Source of the DNA: Xylanimonas cellulosilytica DSM 15894 | GTDB taxonomy: Bacteria > Actinomycetota > Actinomycetes > Actinomycetales > Cellulomonadaceae | Reading direction: 5' to 3' | DNA: 64,000 nucleotides | NCBI RefSeq assembly: GCF_000024965.1 | Contig: NC_013530.1 | Coordinates: 806,001 to 870,000, forward strand | Part shown: positions 1 to 9,215 of the stretch, in pieces | Layout: each line of letters starts with the position of its first letter | How positions within the stretch are numbered: position 1 is the stretch's first letter | Translations under genes and position numbers: made by a program | The notes under the pieces: model-generated | Told to the model about the DNA's origin: nothing | Databases searched by the model: none | The model's input: only the letters and a program-made list of their open reading frames with translations

Positions 1-1128
1 GCGCGGGCGAACTTCGGGCGCGCCCTCGTCTCGGGCCTCGACGCCGCCCGCACGGTGAAGCTCGCCGCGCGGATCCCGCAGCTGCACGCGCACCTGCGCA
101 AGGTCGACGCGGGCCGTGTGGAGGCCGCGATCTTCGAGCACCGCGTCCAGGCCGTGCTCGACGGGGTCCCGACCGTGATGATCCAGCTCGGCCTGGTCGC
201 GGCGTGGTTCATGCTGCTGCGCGAGTCGTGGGGCCTGCCGACGACGCTGCTCGTCGCGTCGGCGGTGACCGGCTTCGGCTGGTTCGGCGTCGTGGCCGGC
301 GCCGTCGTCACCGAGGCCCCGGGCACGCGCGCCTGGTTGCGCGCCACGGAGAGCTTCGCCGACGGCGCGGACCTGACGCGGCCGGCCGGCGTGGACCTGG
401 TCGAAGGCACCGCGCCCGCCGTCCGGGCCGGTGCGACCGACCGCCTCGACCGCCTGGAGCTGCGCGGCCTGTCGGCGCTGCACGACGACGGGACGATCGG
501 CGTCGAGGGGGTCGACCTGAGCGTCTCCCGGGGCGAGCTGGTGCTGCTGCTCGGCCAGGTGGGCGCGGGCAAGTCCTCGCTCCTGGCGGCGCTCGCCGGG
601 CTCGTGCACCACGACGGCACGGTGCTGTGGAACGGCGCGCCCGTGACCGACCCCGAGGAGTTCCTGCGGCCCGGGCGGGTCGCGTACGTGGCGCAGGTGC
701 CGCGCGTGCTCTCGGGCACGTTCGCGGACAACGTGCGGCTCGACCATCCCGGGCGGTCGATCGAGGGTCCGCTGGAGGTGGCGCGCATGACGCGCGACGT
801 CGCCGAGGCAGGTGGCCCGGACGCGCTCGTGGGGCACCGCGGCGTGCGGCTCTCGGGCGGCCAGGTGCAGCGCCTCGCGCTCGCCCGGGCGCTCGCGACG
901 GAGGCCGAGGTGCTGCTCGCCGACGACGTCTCTTCCGCGTTGGACGCGGCCACGGAGATCGAGCTGTGGGAGTCGCTGCGGGCGCGGGGCACCACGGTGC
1001 TGGGCTCGACGTCGAAGCACGCCGCGCTCGCGCGTGCCGACCGCGTCGTCGTGCTCGTCGACGGCGGTGTCGCGGCCGTGGGGCCGTGGCGCGATCTGGC
1101 ACCGGCGTGGGGGCATCTGGCGGGCTGA
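1..1128 (+). CDS. ABC exporter, C-terminal part (permease end plus ATPase), cut by the window edge
   Basis: The reading frame is open from base 1, so the start lies to the left. The first ~110 visible residues contain two hydrophobic stretches (VMIQLGLVAAWFMLL and TTLLVASAVTGFGWFG), as expected for the end of an exporter transmembrane domain. A nucleotide-binding domain follows, with Walker A GQVGAGKSS, signature LSGGQVQRLALARAL, Walker B VLLADD and a switch region ending STSKHAAL. The switch His that usually follows Walker B by ~30 residues is not in the standard context, so hydrolysis may be asymmetric in a heterodimer. Families with this layout export lipids, peptides or drugs from the inner membrane; nothing here identifies the substrate. 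The stop is only ~40 nt before the ArsR gene. Confidence 0.85.
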   Translation, partial: ARANFGRALVSGLDAARTVKLAARIPQLHAHLRKVDAGRVEAAIFEHRVQAVLDGVPTVMIQLGLVAAWFMLLRESWGLPTTLLVASAVTGFGWFGVVAGAVVTEAPGTRAWLRATESFADGADLTRPAGVDLVEGTAPAVRAGATDRLDRLELRGLSALHDDGTIGVEGVDLSVSRGELVLLLGQVGAGKSSLLAALAGLVHHDGTVLWNGAPVTDPEEFLRPGRVAYVAQVPRVLSGTFADNVRLDHPGRSIEGPLEVARMTRDVAEAGGPDALVGHRGVRLSGGQVQRLALARALATEAEVLLADDVSSALDAATEIELWESLRARGTTVLGSTSKHAALARADRVVVLVDGGVAAVGPWRDLAPAWGHLAG

Positions 1129-1130
1129 CC

Positions 1131-1167
1131 TAGACAGGTGACCAAACAGTCACCTATCGTGGACGGC
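1131..1167 (+). promoter_or_regulatory. ArsR-gene promoter with an inverted-repeat operator between -35 and -10
   Basis: A perfect 7-bp inverted repeat, AGGTGAC (1136-1142) and GTCACCT (1149-1155), with a 6-nt spacer sits between a -35-like TAGACA (1131-1136) and a -10-like TATCGT (1155-1160), spaced 18 bp. Transcription would begin at about 1167-1168, exactly on a GTG codon in frame with the ArsR gene, giving a leaderless mRNA. The position suggests autorepression by the ArsR protein; this is inferred from layout only. Confidence 0.55.
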
Positions 1168-1497
1168 GTGGCATCCGACGACCTCGTCTTCAAGGCGCTC
1201 GCCGACCCCACCCGGCGGCTGCTCCTCGACGCTCTGCGCGAGCGTGCGGGGCAGTCGCTGGGGGAGCTCGAGGCCGTCGTCGTCACGCACGCCGCCATGA
1301 CCCGGTTCGGGGTGATGAAGCACGTCAAGGTCCTGATCGAGGCCGGGTTGGTGACGACCCGCAAGTCTGGCCGGCACACGCTGCACCACCTCAACCCCGT
1401 ACCGATCCGCCTGATCCACGACCGGTGGATCTCGCGCTACGTCGAGCCGCAGGTCGCCGCGCTGAGCGACCTCAAGCAGCACCTGGAGTCCTCTTGA
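1168..1497 (+). CDS. ArsR-family winged-helix regulator
   Basis: A small (~109 residue) helix-turn-helix repressor of the ArsR type. It opens with DDLVFKALADPTRRLLLDAL, the family's typical first helix, and has a recognition-helix region FGVMKHVKVLIEAGLV followed by a wing (TTRKSGRHTLHHLNP). No metal-binding cysteine pair is visible, so a metal sensor is unlikely; this subgroup often controls a downstream AHSA1/SRPBCC gene, as here. GTG 1168 is chosen because the promoter predicts transcription starting there; GTG 1138 would place the operator inside the coding sequence. The stop overlaps the TTG start of the next gene (TTGA), implying coupled translation. Confidence 0.8.
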   Translation: MASDDLVFKALADPTRRLLLDALRERAGQSLGELEAVVVTHAAMTRFGVMKHVKVLIEAGLVTTRKSGRHTLHHLNPVPIRLIHDRWISRYVEPQVAALSDLKQHLESS

Positions 1498-1949
1498 CCG
1501 AGCAGGCAGGCACGCTCGTCTTCGAGATCACCATCACCGCCCCGCCCGAGCGGGTGTGGGAGGCCATCGTCACGCCCGAGTTCCGGGCGCGGTACTTCTT
1601 CGGGCAGCGGTCCGAGGTCGACGCGCGCGTCGGTGGGCGCATCCTGTCGTGGGACCCCGAGACCGGGGAGCCGTGGGGCGACGACGTCGTCCTCGAGTGC
1701 GACCCGCCGCGCGTGCTCGCCCACACCTGGCGCTCGCTCTACGACCCCGAGCTCGCCGCCGAGCGGGAGTCGCGCGTCACCTGGACCATCACGCCGACCG
1801 CCTCCCCGGGCGAGGGCTGTGTGCTGCGGGTGGTGCACGACCGCCTCGACGCCTCGCCGAAGACGGCGGCGCACGTGACCGGCTGGACCACGGTGATCGA
1901 CGGGCTGAAGCAGGTCGTCGAGTCGAGCACGCCGGCGATCGTGCACTGA
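1494..1949 (+). CDS. SRPBCC (AHSA1-type) domain protein
   Basis: A 151-residue single-domain protein of the START/Bet v1 superfamily, AHSA1 branch: EITITAPPERVWEAIVTPEF at the N-terminus, the central GGRILSWDPETGEPW region, and a C-terminal helix with GWTTVIDGLKQVVES. Such proteins bind hydrophobic ligands; in ArsR/SRPBCC pairs the function is usually unknown. TTG 1494 is taken as start because it overlaps the ArsR stop and has GGAG about 6 nt upstream, and because the homology begins immediately after it. It is presumably co-transcribed with, and repressed by, the ArsR protein. Confidence 0.78.
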   Translation: MTEQAGTLVFEITITAPPERVWEAIVTPEFRARYFFGQRSEVDARVGGRILSWDPETGEPWGDDVVLECDPPRVLAHTWRSLYDPELAAERESRVTWTITPTASPGEGCVLRVVHDRLDASPKTAAHVTGWTTVIDGLKQVVESSTPAIVH

Positions 1950-1981
1950 CGGGGGGTATGCCCGGCGGGCTGATCCCCACT

Positions 1982-2003
1982 CTTGCTGCAAGGTTTCTGC
2001 AAG
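1982..2003 (+). promoter_or_regulatory. Possible maltose-type LacI operator before the amylopullulanase gene
   Basis: CTTGC (1982-1986) and GCAAG (1999-2003) form an inverted repeat, and TGCAAG occurs twice (1987-1992 and 1998-2003) 11 bp apart. CTTGCAN/GCAAG-rich sites near amylase promoters are typical targets of MalR-like LacI repressors in actinomycetes. No regulator gene is nearby, so the assignment rests on resemblance and on position 44 bp before the start codon. Confidence 0.45.
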
Positions 2004-2046
2004 CGTACAGTCGCGTGCAGCCACACTGGAGACAAGGGAGTCGTCC

Positions 2047-5000
2047 GTGCTTCACCTCACCCGCCGCAGCGCCGCCGCGGCCGCATCATTCGCCCTCCTC
2101 GCAGGCCTGACCGGCGTCGCCGGGCTCGCCGCCGCCCCCGCCGCCGCGGCGGACCGGACCGCCGCCCTCGTCGGCGACCTCCAGTCCGAGCTCGGCTGCC
2201 CCGCAGACTGGGACCCCGCCTGCGCCGCGACCGAGCTGGCCCCGGCCGGGGACGGCACCTACACCGCGGAGTTCGACCTGCCCGCCGGGACCTACGAGTA
2301 CAAGGTCGCGCTCGACGACTCCTGGGACGAGGCCTACGGCCGCGACGGCGGCGCGGACAACGCGCCCCTCGTGCTGGCCGGCGACGCGCGCGTCCGGTTC
2401 ACGTTCGACCTGGACACCACGCTCACGGCGCTCACCCCGCTCACGCTCGCGGGGTCGTACACCGAGGACGACGACGCCCTCGTCGCCGCCCCCGTCCGCC
2501 AGGCCGGCGGCGACGAGCGCTTCTACTTCGTCATGACGGACAGGTTCGCCAACGGCGACCCGTCCAACGACACCGCCGGCCTGGGCGCCGACCCGCTCGT
2601 CAGCGGGTTCGACCCCACGAACAAGGGCTTCTACCAGGGTGGCGACCTCGCGGGCCTGCGCGACCGGCTCGACTACGTCGAGGGCCTGGGCACCACCGCG
2701 ATCTGGCTGACACCGTCGTTCCTCAACCGGCCCGTGCAGGGCGAGGGAGCGGACGCCAGCGCCGGGTACCACGGCTACTGGATCACCGACTTCACCCGGA
2801 TCGACCCGCACCTGGGCACCAACGACGAGCTGCGCGCCCTCATCGACGACGCGCACGCCCGCGGCATCAAGGTCTACTTCGACATCATCACCAACCACAC
2901 GGCCGACGTCATCGACTACGCCGAGGGCGAGTACACCTACCGCGACCTCAGCCAGCCCGCGTACACCCCCGTGATCGCCCCCGAGGACGCCGACCTCAAG
3001 GTCCCGGCCTGGCTCAACGACCCGACGCTCTACCACAACCGCGGCAACTCGACGTGGACGGGGGAGTCGGTCACCTACGGCGACTTCGACGGGCTCGACG
3101 ACCTGGCGACGGAGGACCCCCGCGTCGTCGACGGGTTCATCGACGTGTACAACACCTGGGTGGACCTGGGCATCGACGGGTTCCGCATCGACACGGTCAA
3201 GCACGTCGACCGGGAGTTCTGGGAGACGTTCACCGCGGCCGTCGCCGAGCACGCCACCGCCGTCGGCAACCCCGACTTCTTCATGTTCGGCGAGGTGTAC
3301 GACGCCGACGCCCGACTCACCGCCCCGTACGTGCGCGACACCGCGATGGACTCCGTGCTGGACTTCGCGTTCCAGGCCGCCGCCACCAGCTACGCGAGCG
3401 GCAACAGCGCGCGCGGCCTGGCGAGCCTGTTCGCCAGCGACGACCTGTACACGACGCCGCACTCCTCGGCCGCGAGCCTGCCCACGTTCCTGGGAAACCA
3501 CGACATGGGCCGCGTCGGCTACCTGCTCGGCAGCACCGCCGACCCGCTCGCCGCCGCCGAGCTCGCGCACGAGCTCATGTACCTCACCCGCGGCCAGCCG
3601 GTCGTCTACTACGGCGACGAGCAGGGCTTCGCCGGCACGGGCGGCGACAAGGACGCACGCCAGACGCTCTTCGCCACCCAGGTGGCCGAGTACGCGGACC
3701 AGCCGCTCGTCACCGGCGAGCAGGCCGGCTCCGTGGACCGCTACGACACCGACGCCCCGCTCTACCAGCACATCGCGGCGCTCGCCGCGCTGCGCGAGGC
3801 GCACCCCGCGCTCGCCACGGGCGCCCAGGTCGAGCGGTTCGCCGACGCGGGCGCGGGCGTCTACGCGTTCAGCCGCGTCGACCGGGAGGAGAAGGTCGAG
3901 CACCTGGTCGCGGCCAACAACGCGGGCGAGGCCCGCACGGTCACGCTCACCACGCTGACGCCGTCGGCGTCGTACGAGGTGCTGTACGGCGAGGCGGCCC
4001 CGGTCACCGCCGACGCCGCGGGGAGCGTCACGCTCACCGTCCCTGCGGCCTCCGCCGTCGTGCTGCGCGCCGACCGCCCGGTGGGAGCGGACAGCGACGG
4101 CACGCTCGCCGTCGTCGTCCCGGCCGCCGGGGCGGCCGTCACGGGCACCGCCCCGGTGAGCGCCGACGTCGACGACGACGCCTGGGCGGAGACGAGCTTC
4201 GCGTGGCGCGAGGTCGGCACCGCCGGCTGGCACGCCCTCGGCACCGCCGAGGACACCACGCCGCGGGTCTTCCACGACGTCGCCGCACTGGCCGAGGGCA
4301 CCCTCGTCGAGTACCGCGCCGTCACCACCGACGCCGACGGCTACCGCGCGGCCGCCTCGACCTTCGCGAGCGTCGGCGTGGACGTCTCCGGGGTGCCGGG
4401 CGAGCAGGGGCCCGAGCCCGAGATCGACCTGGTCACGGTGCCCGGCAGCCACAACTCCGAGATGGGCTGCGCCGGCGACTGGACGCCCGACTGCGCCGCG
4501 GCCGCGCTCACCCGGCGCGCCGACGGCGTCTGGGCGGGCACCTTCGACCTGCCCGCCGGGGACTACGAGTACAAGGTCGCCCTCAACGGCACGTGGGACG
4601 TCAACTACGGCGTGGGTGGCACGCCCGGCGGCGCCAACGTGGCCTACACGCACGAAGGCGGGCCGGTCACGTTCTACTGGGACCCGGTGAGCCACGACTT
4701 CGCCAGCACGGCGCAGGGGCCGATCGTCACGCTGCCCGGCTCGTACCAGTCGGAGGCCGGCTGCCCGGGCGACTGGGCGCCCGACTGCCTGGCCACGTGG
4801 GCCAAGGACCCCGACGGCGACGGCACCTACTCCTGGACGTCGCCCGCGCTGCCCGGCGGCTCCTACGAGGTGAAGGTCGCCCACGGCCTGTCCTGGGCCG
4901 AGAACTACGGCGTCGGCGGAGTGCCCGACGGGGCGAACTACACGTTCTCCGTCGCCGATGACGAGCAGGTCGCGTTCACTTACGTCATGGCCACCCACGA

Positions 5001-7722
5001 GCTGACCATCGAGGTCAGCAACCCGCCCCTGCCGGGCAGCGGCCAGCAGGCCGCCCACTGGGTCCGCTCCGGGCTGCTGCTCGCGCCGGGCACGCTCGGC
5101 GAGGGGGACGCGTGGACGCTGTGGTCGGCCCCCGAGGGTGGCCTCTCCGTCGTCGACGGGGTGGTGAGCGCCCCGGAGGGCGCCACGTCCTTCCCGCTGC
5201 TGCCCGCCGACGGCGTGCCCGACGACGTCGCCGCGGACTTCCCGGGCCTGACCGGACTGACCCCGCTGCAGGTGGCGGGGGAGCCGGCGGAGATCGAGGC
5301 GGCGCTGGCCGGCCAGCTCCTGCTCACGCGGTCCGACGCGAACGGCACGCTCACCGCGGCGACCGGCGTGCAGCTCCCCGGCGTCCTGGACCATCTGTAC
5401 AGTTCTGCTGCTGTCAAGCGTACGTTGGGTGTGACCTGGGACAACAGCGGCCGCCGGGCGTCCTTCACCCTGTGGGCGCCGACGGCCAAGGACGTCACGC
5501 TGCTCGCCTGGCCCGCCCGCGCGTCGCTCGACGACGAACCGCGTCGTGTCCCCGCGCGGCGGCACGCCGACGGCACCTGGACCGTCGACGGCAAGGCCGC
5601 CGACAAGAAGCTCGACTGGGACGGCGTCCGCTACCAGTACGAGGTGCGGGTCTACGTCCCGGCCACCGGGCAGGTCGAGACCAACGTGGTCACCGACCCG
5701 TCGTCGGTCGCCCTGACGCGCGGCTCGACCCACTCGGTCGCCATCGACCTGGACGACAAGGCGTGGGCGCCGAAGCTGTGGACCAAGACCCCACAGCCGC
5801 GCGTCGATCGCCCCGTGGACCAGACGATCTACGAGCTGCACGTGCGGGACTTCTCCATCGCGGACACCACCGTGCCCGAGAAGCTGCGCGGCACCTACCT
5901 CGCGTTCGCCCAGCCGAAGTCCGCGGGAATGCGCCACCTGCGCGAGCTCGCCGGCGCGGGCCTGACGACGGTGCACCTGCTGCCCACCTTCGACATCGCC
6001 ACGATCCCCGAGGACCGCGACACCCAGCAGTCGCCCGGTGACCTGAGCGGGTTCGCCCCCGACTCGACCGAGCAGCAGGCCGCCGTCGCCGCGACGCAGG
6101 CGACGGACGGGTTCAACTGGGGTTACGACCCGCTGCACTGGTCGGCGCCCGAGGGCTCCTACGCCGTGGACGCCGACGGCGGGGCCCGCACCGCGGAGTT
6201 CCGCACCATGGTCGGCGCGCTGCACCAGGCGGGCCTCCAGGTGGTGCTCGACCAGGTGTTCAACCACACCGCGGCGAACGGCCAGGCGGCCCAGTCCGTG
6301 CTGGACCGGGTGGTGCCCGGCTACTACCACCGACTCGACCCGACGACGGGCGCCGTGCAGACCTCGACGTGCTGCTCCAACATCGCCACCGAGCACGCCA
6401 TGGCCGGCAAGCTCATGGTCGACTCGGTGGTCACCTGGGCGCGCGACTACAAGGTCGACGGTTTCCGGTTCGACCTCATGGGCCACCACTCGAAGCAGAA
6501 CATGCTCGACGTGCGCGCCGCCCTCGACGCGCTCACCGTCAAGCGCGACGGCGTCGACGGGTCGAAGGTCTACCTGTACGGGGAGGGCTGGGACTTCGGC
6601 GAGGTCGCCGGCGGGGCGCTGTTCGAGCAGGCCACGCAGGGCAACCTGCGCGGTACGGGCATCGGCACGTTCAGCGATCGCCTGCGCGACGCGGTCCACG
6701 GCGGGTCGCCCGTCGACGGGTCCACGGTGTTCGAGCAGGGCTTCGGCACCGGCCTGTACACCGACCCCAACGGCCTGCCCGCCACCCGTGGCGACGACGC
6801 GACCGTCAACGACGGCGGCGACGACGAGCTGGCCGCGCTACGGCACCAGACCGATCTGGTGGCCCTCGGCCTGGCCGGAAACCTGCGCTCCTTCACGCTG
6901 CTCAGCGGCGACGGGACGGTCAAGCGCGGGGACGAGCTCGACTACAACGGCCAGCCGGCCGGCTACGCCGACTCGCCCGAGGAGGTCGTCACCTACGTCG
7001 ACGCCCACGACAACGAGACGCTCTTCGACCTGGGCGTCCTCAAGCTCCCCGTCGGCACCTCGATGAGCGACCGCGTGCGGATGAACACCGTCGCGCTCGC
7101 CACCACGGCGCTCGCCCAGACCCCGTCGTTCTGGCACGCGGGCACGGACCTGCTGCGCTCCAAGTCGCTGGACAAGAACTCCTACGACTCGGGCGACTGG
7201 TTCAACGCGATCGACTGGACCGGTCAGGACAACGGGTTCGCGCGCGGCCTGCCGATGGCCGCCGACAACCAGGACCGCTGGGAGTTCGAGGCCCCGTTGC
7301 TCGCGAACCCGGCCCTCCTGCCGGCGCCCGCCGACATCGAGGCTGCCCACGCCCAGGCCCTCGACCTGCTGCGCCTGCGCAGCTCGACCGGGTTGTTCCG
7401 GCTCGGCAGCGCCGACCTGATCAACCAGAAGGTCTCGTTCCCGCTGGCCGGCCCGACCGCGACCCCCGGCGTCATCACGATGCGCATCGACGACACCGTC
7501 GGGCGGGACGTCGACCGGGCGCTCGACGGCGTCCTCGTGGTCTTCAACGCCTCGCCGTCGTCGGTCACCCAGACGGTCCCCGCCCTGGCGGGGCACCGCT
7601 ACACGCTGTCGCCGATCCAGGCGAAGGGCGCCGACGCCGTCGTCCGCGAGACGAGGTGGAACGCGAAGACGGGAACGGTCACGGTCCCGGCACGCACGGT
7701 CGCGGTGCTCGTCGAGAGGTAG
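2047..7722 (+). CDS. pulA: Secreted bifunctional alpha-amylase/pullulanase (two GH13 catalytic domains)
   Basis: A 1,891-residue exported starch-degrading enzyme. Residues 1-35 form a signal peptide (RR followed by an Ala/Leu-rich core, AAPAAAA cleavage region). An X25-type starch-binding module (~40-125) precedes a GH13 amylase domain with DIITNHT (279-285), FRIDTVKH (nucleophile Asp382), MFGEVYD (acid/base Glu416) and FLGNHD (Asp486). Two more X25 modules follow (~796-885 and ~893-985), then a pullulanase N-domain, a CBM48-like segment (TLWAPTAKDVTLLAW), and a second GH13 domain with FNWGYDP (1356-1362), region I DQVFNH (1402-1407), nucleophile Asp1476, Glu1513 and HD (1654-1655), ending in a pullulanase C-terminal domain. 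The two halves should cut alpha-1,4 and alpha-1,6 bonds. GTG 2047 has GGGAG 6 nt upstream. Single-gene transcription under a maltose-type operator is likely. Confidence 0.93.
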   Translation: MLHLTRRSAAAAASFALLAGLTGVAGLAAAPAAAADRTAALVGDLQSELGCPADWDPACAATELAPAGDGTYTAEFDLPAGTYEYKVALDDSWDEAYGRDGGADNAPLVLAGDARVRFTFDLDTTLTALTPLTLAGSYTEDDDALVAAPVRQAGGDERFYFVMTDRFANGDPSNDTAGLGADPLVSGFDPTNKGFYQGGDLAGLRDRLDYVEGLGTTAIWLTPSFLNRPVQGEGADASAGYHGYWITDFTRIDPHLGTNDELRALIDDAHARGIKVYFDIITNHTADVIDYAEGEYTYRDLSQPAYTPVIAPEDADLKVPAWLNDPTLYHNRGNSTWTGESVTYGDFDGLDDLATEDPRVVDGFIDVYNTWVDLGIDGFRIDTVKHVDREFWETFTAAVAEHATAVGNPDFFMFGEVYDADARLTAPYVRDTAMDSVLDFAFQAAATSYASGNSARGLASLFASDDLYTTPHSSAASLPTFLGNHDMGRVGYLLGSTADPLAAAELAHELMYLTRGQPVVYYGDEQGFAGTGGDKDARQTLFATQVAEYADQPLVTGEQAGSVDRYDTDAPLYQHIAALAALREAHPALATGAQVERFADAGAGVYAFSRVDREEKVEHLVAANNAGEARTVTLTTLTPSASYEVLYGEAAPVTADAAGSVTLTVPAASAVVLRADRPVGADSDGTLAVVVPAAGAAVTGTAPVSADVDDDAWAETSFAWREVGTAGWHALGTAEDTTPRVFHDVAALAEGTLVEYRAVTTDADGYRAAASTFASVGVDVSGVPGEQGPEPEIDLVTVPGSHNSEMGCAGDWTPDCAAAALTRRADGVWAGTFDLPAGDYEYKVALNGTWDVNYGVGGTPGGANVAYTHEGGPVTFYWDPVSHDFASTAQGPIVTLPGSYQSEAGCPGDWAPDCLATWAKDPDGDGTYSWTSPALPGGSYEVKVAHGLSWAENYGVGGVPDGANYTFSVADDEQVAFTYVMATHELTIEVSNPPLPGSGQQAAHWVRSGLLLAPGTLGEGDAWTLWSAPEGGLSVVDGVVSAPEGATSFPLLPADGVPDDVAADFPGLTGLTPLQVAGEPAEIEAALAGQLLLTRSDANGTLTAATGVQLPGVLDHLYSSAAVKRTLGVTWDNSGRRASFTLWAPTAKDVTLLAWPARASLDDEPRRVPARRHADGTWTVDGKAADKKLDWDGVRYQYEVRVYVPATGQVETNVVTDPSSVALTRGSTHSVAIDLDDKAWAPKLWTKTPQPRVDRPVDQTIYELHVRDFSIADTTVPEKLRGTYLAFAQPKSAGMRHLRELAGAGLTTVHLLPTFDIATIPEDRDTQQSPGDLSGFAPDSTEQQAAVAATQATDGFNWGYDPLHWSAPEGSYAVDADGGARTAEFRTMVGALHQAGLQVVLDQVFNHTAANGQAAQSVLDRVVPGYYHRLDPTTGAVQTSTCCSNIATEHAMAGKLMVDSVVTWARDYKVDGFRFDLMGHHSKQNMLDVRAALDALTVKRDGVDGSKVYLYGEGWDFGEVAGGALFEQATQGNLRGTGIGTFSDRLRDAVHGGSPVDGSTVFEQGFGTGLYTDPNGLPATRGDDATVNDGGDDELAALRHQTDLVALGLAGNLRSFTLLSGDGTVKRGDELDYNGQPAGYADSPEEVVTYVDAHDNETLFDLGVLKLPVGTSMSDRVRMNTVALATTALAQTPSFWHAGTDLLRSKSLDKNSYDSGDWFNAIDWTGQDNGFARGLPMAADNQDRWEFEAPLLANPALLPAPADIEAAHAQALDLLRLRSSTGLFRLGSADLINQKVSFPLAGPTATPGVITMRIDDTVGRDVDRALDGVLVVFNASPSSVTQTVPALAGHRYTLSPIQAKGADAVVRETRWNAKTGTVTVPARTVAVLVER

Positions 7723-7740
7723 GGGAGGGCAGGCTCGCGG

Positions 7741-8616
7741 TCAGCGGAAGATGACCGTGCGGTGGCCGTTGAGGAGCACCCGGTGCTCCGCGTGCCACCG
7801 CACGGCGCGGGCGAGCGTCGCCCGCTCGACGTCCTCGCCGATCGCGACCAGGTCCGCGACCGCGCGGGAGTGGTCGACGCGCTCCACGTCCTGCTCGATG
7901 ATCGGCCCCTCGTCGAGGTCGCCGGTCACGTAGTGCGAGGTGGCGCCGATGATCTTCACGCCGCGGTCGTGCGCCTGCGCGTAGGGGCGTGCGCCCTTGA
8001 ACGACGGCAGGAACGAGTGGTGGATGTTGATGATGCGGCCGGACAGGTCGCGGCACAGGTCGTCCGAGAGGATCTGCATGTAGCGGGCCAGCACCACCAG
8101 CTCGACGTCGAGCTCCGCGACCAGGGCGCGCAGCCGGTCCTCGGCCTCCGCCTTGGTGGCCTGGGTGACGGGGACGCGGTGGAACGGCTTGCCGTAGAAC
8201 GCGGCGATGTCCGCCAGGTCCGGGTGGTTGCCGACGACGCCGACGACGTCGATGGGCATGCCCTGCGAGCGCTCGCGGTACAGGAGGTCCACGAGACAGT
8301 GCGCGGCCTTGCTGACCAGCAGGAGCGTGCGCATCCGGCGTCCGACGACGTCGAGGTTCCACGTCATGGCGAAGGCGTCGAACGCGGGCGTCAGCGCCGC
8401 GACGAGCTCCTCGCGCGTGGCGGTGGAGACCACCTGGAGCCGCAGGAAGAACAGCCCGGACGCGGGGTCGCCGAACTGCTGCGACTCGGTGATGTTGTCC
8501 CCGCGGGCGGCCAGCGCGCCGGTGATCGCGGAGACGATGCCGGGGCCGTCGGGGCAGGAGATCGTCAGGACCCACTCGGTGGGGGAGGTGGTGGGTCGGG
8601 CAGGAGCGTCGGTCAC
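7741..8616 (-). CDS. purU: Formyltetrahydrofolate deformylase
   Basis: A 291-residue cytosolic enzyme that hydrolyses 10-formyl-THF to formate and THF, supplying formate for purine synthesis and balancing one-carbon pools. An N-terminal ACT domain (TISCPDGPGIVSAITGALA) is followed by a formyltransferase domain with VVGNHPDL, the catalytic Asn/His region INIHHSFLPSFKGARPY and the Asp-bearing ATSHYVTGDLDEGPII. Its length matches the family. It is convergent with the amylopullulanase gene, 18 nt apart, with no clear terminator between them. The GTG start precedes a short Pro/Thr-rich leader before the ACT domain. Confidence 0.93.
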   Translation of the reverse strand: MTDAPARPTTSPTEWVLTISCPDGPGIVSAITGALAARGDNITESQQFGDPASGLFFLRLQVVSTATREELVAALTPAFDAFAMTWNLDVVGRRMRTLLLVSKAAHCLVDLLYRERSQGMPIDVVGVVGNHPDLADIAAFYGKPFHRVPVTQATKAEAEDRLRALVAELDVELVVLARYMQILSDDLCRDLSGRIINIHHSFLPSFKGARPYAQAHDRGVKIIGATSHYVTGDLDEGPIIEQDVERVDHSRAVADLVAIGEDVERATLARAVRWHAEHRVLLNGHRTVIFR

Positions 8617-8675
8617 GGGACCACGGTACGGCCATCGCGCGCCGAACCCGGCTCGCGCCTGGTTGGATGGGCGCC

Positions 8676-9215
8676 ATGAACGACGCCAGCCAGGCCACCC
8701 GGATCGCGCTCGTCGCCGACGCCGACGCGGGGGAGCTGCTCACGCTGCGCCGCGCCGCGTTCGTCACCGAGGCTCAGCAGTACGACGACCCGCACATCCC
8801 GCCCCTGACGCAGACGCTGGCCGAGCTGCGCGAGGACCTCGCGCGCGAGGACGTCGTGACGATCGGCGCCTGGGAGGGCCACCGGCTCGTCGGGTCGGTG
8901 CGCGTCGAGCTCGAGGACAACAAGGCGACCCTCGGCCGCCTGGCCGTCGCCCCCGACATGCAGGGCCGCGGCATCGGCACCTCGCTGCTGTTCGCGATCC
9001 TGCCGTACCTGCCCGAGCAGGTGACCGAGGTGTGGGCGTTCACCGGGAAGGACTCCACGGAGAACCTGTCGATGTACGCCAAGCACGGGTTCGAGGAGCA
9101 CCACCAGGACGCGGCGGGCGCGCTGACGTACACCTACCTGCGCCGGGTCCTGCACGAGGTCGAGGCGCGCAGCGAGGCGGACGCGGGGGACGCTACGCCG
9201 TCGTCGCGCCCGTGA
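8676..9215 (+). CDS. GNAT-family N-acetyltransferase
   Basis: A ~179-residue acetyl-CoA-dependent acetyltransferase. The acetyl-CoA pyrophosphate loop is clear: RLAVAPDMQGRGIGTSLL (Q-x-x-G-x-G). The N-terminal region (RRAAFVTEAQQYDDPHIPPL) and the C-terminal AFTGKDSTENLSMYAKHGF match a common actinobacterial subgroup whose substrate is not known. ATG 8676 is preferred over ATG 8667 because a TTGGAT box (8663-8668) lies 7 nt before it, compatible with a leaderless transcript. The 3' end overlaps the convergent ABC ATPase gene by 23 nt. Confidence 0.85.
   Translation: MNDASQATRIALVADADAGELLTLRRAAFVTEAQQYDDPHIPPLTQTLAELREDLAREDVVTIGAWEGHRLVGSVRVELEDNKATLGRLAVAPDMQGRGIGTSLLFAILPYLPEQVTEVWAFTGKDSTENLSMYAKHGFEEHHQDAAGALTYTYLRRVLHEVEARSEADAGDATPSSRP

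Noticed and set aside
5395-5430. A second maltose-type operator inside the pullulanase gene (GTCAAGCGTACG)
   Set aside because: It lies within clearly coding sequence of the N-domain, and the arms do not match.
2086-6699. A 1,537-codon open frame antisense to the amylopullulanase gene
   Set aside because: Shadow of extreme GC3: low-complexity Val/Arg/Gly/Asp composition, no domain, and a perfect gene on the other strand.
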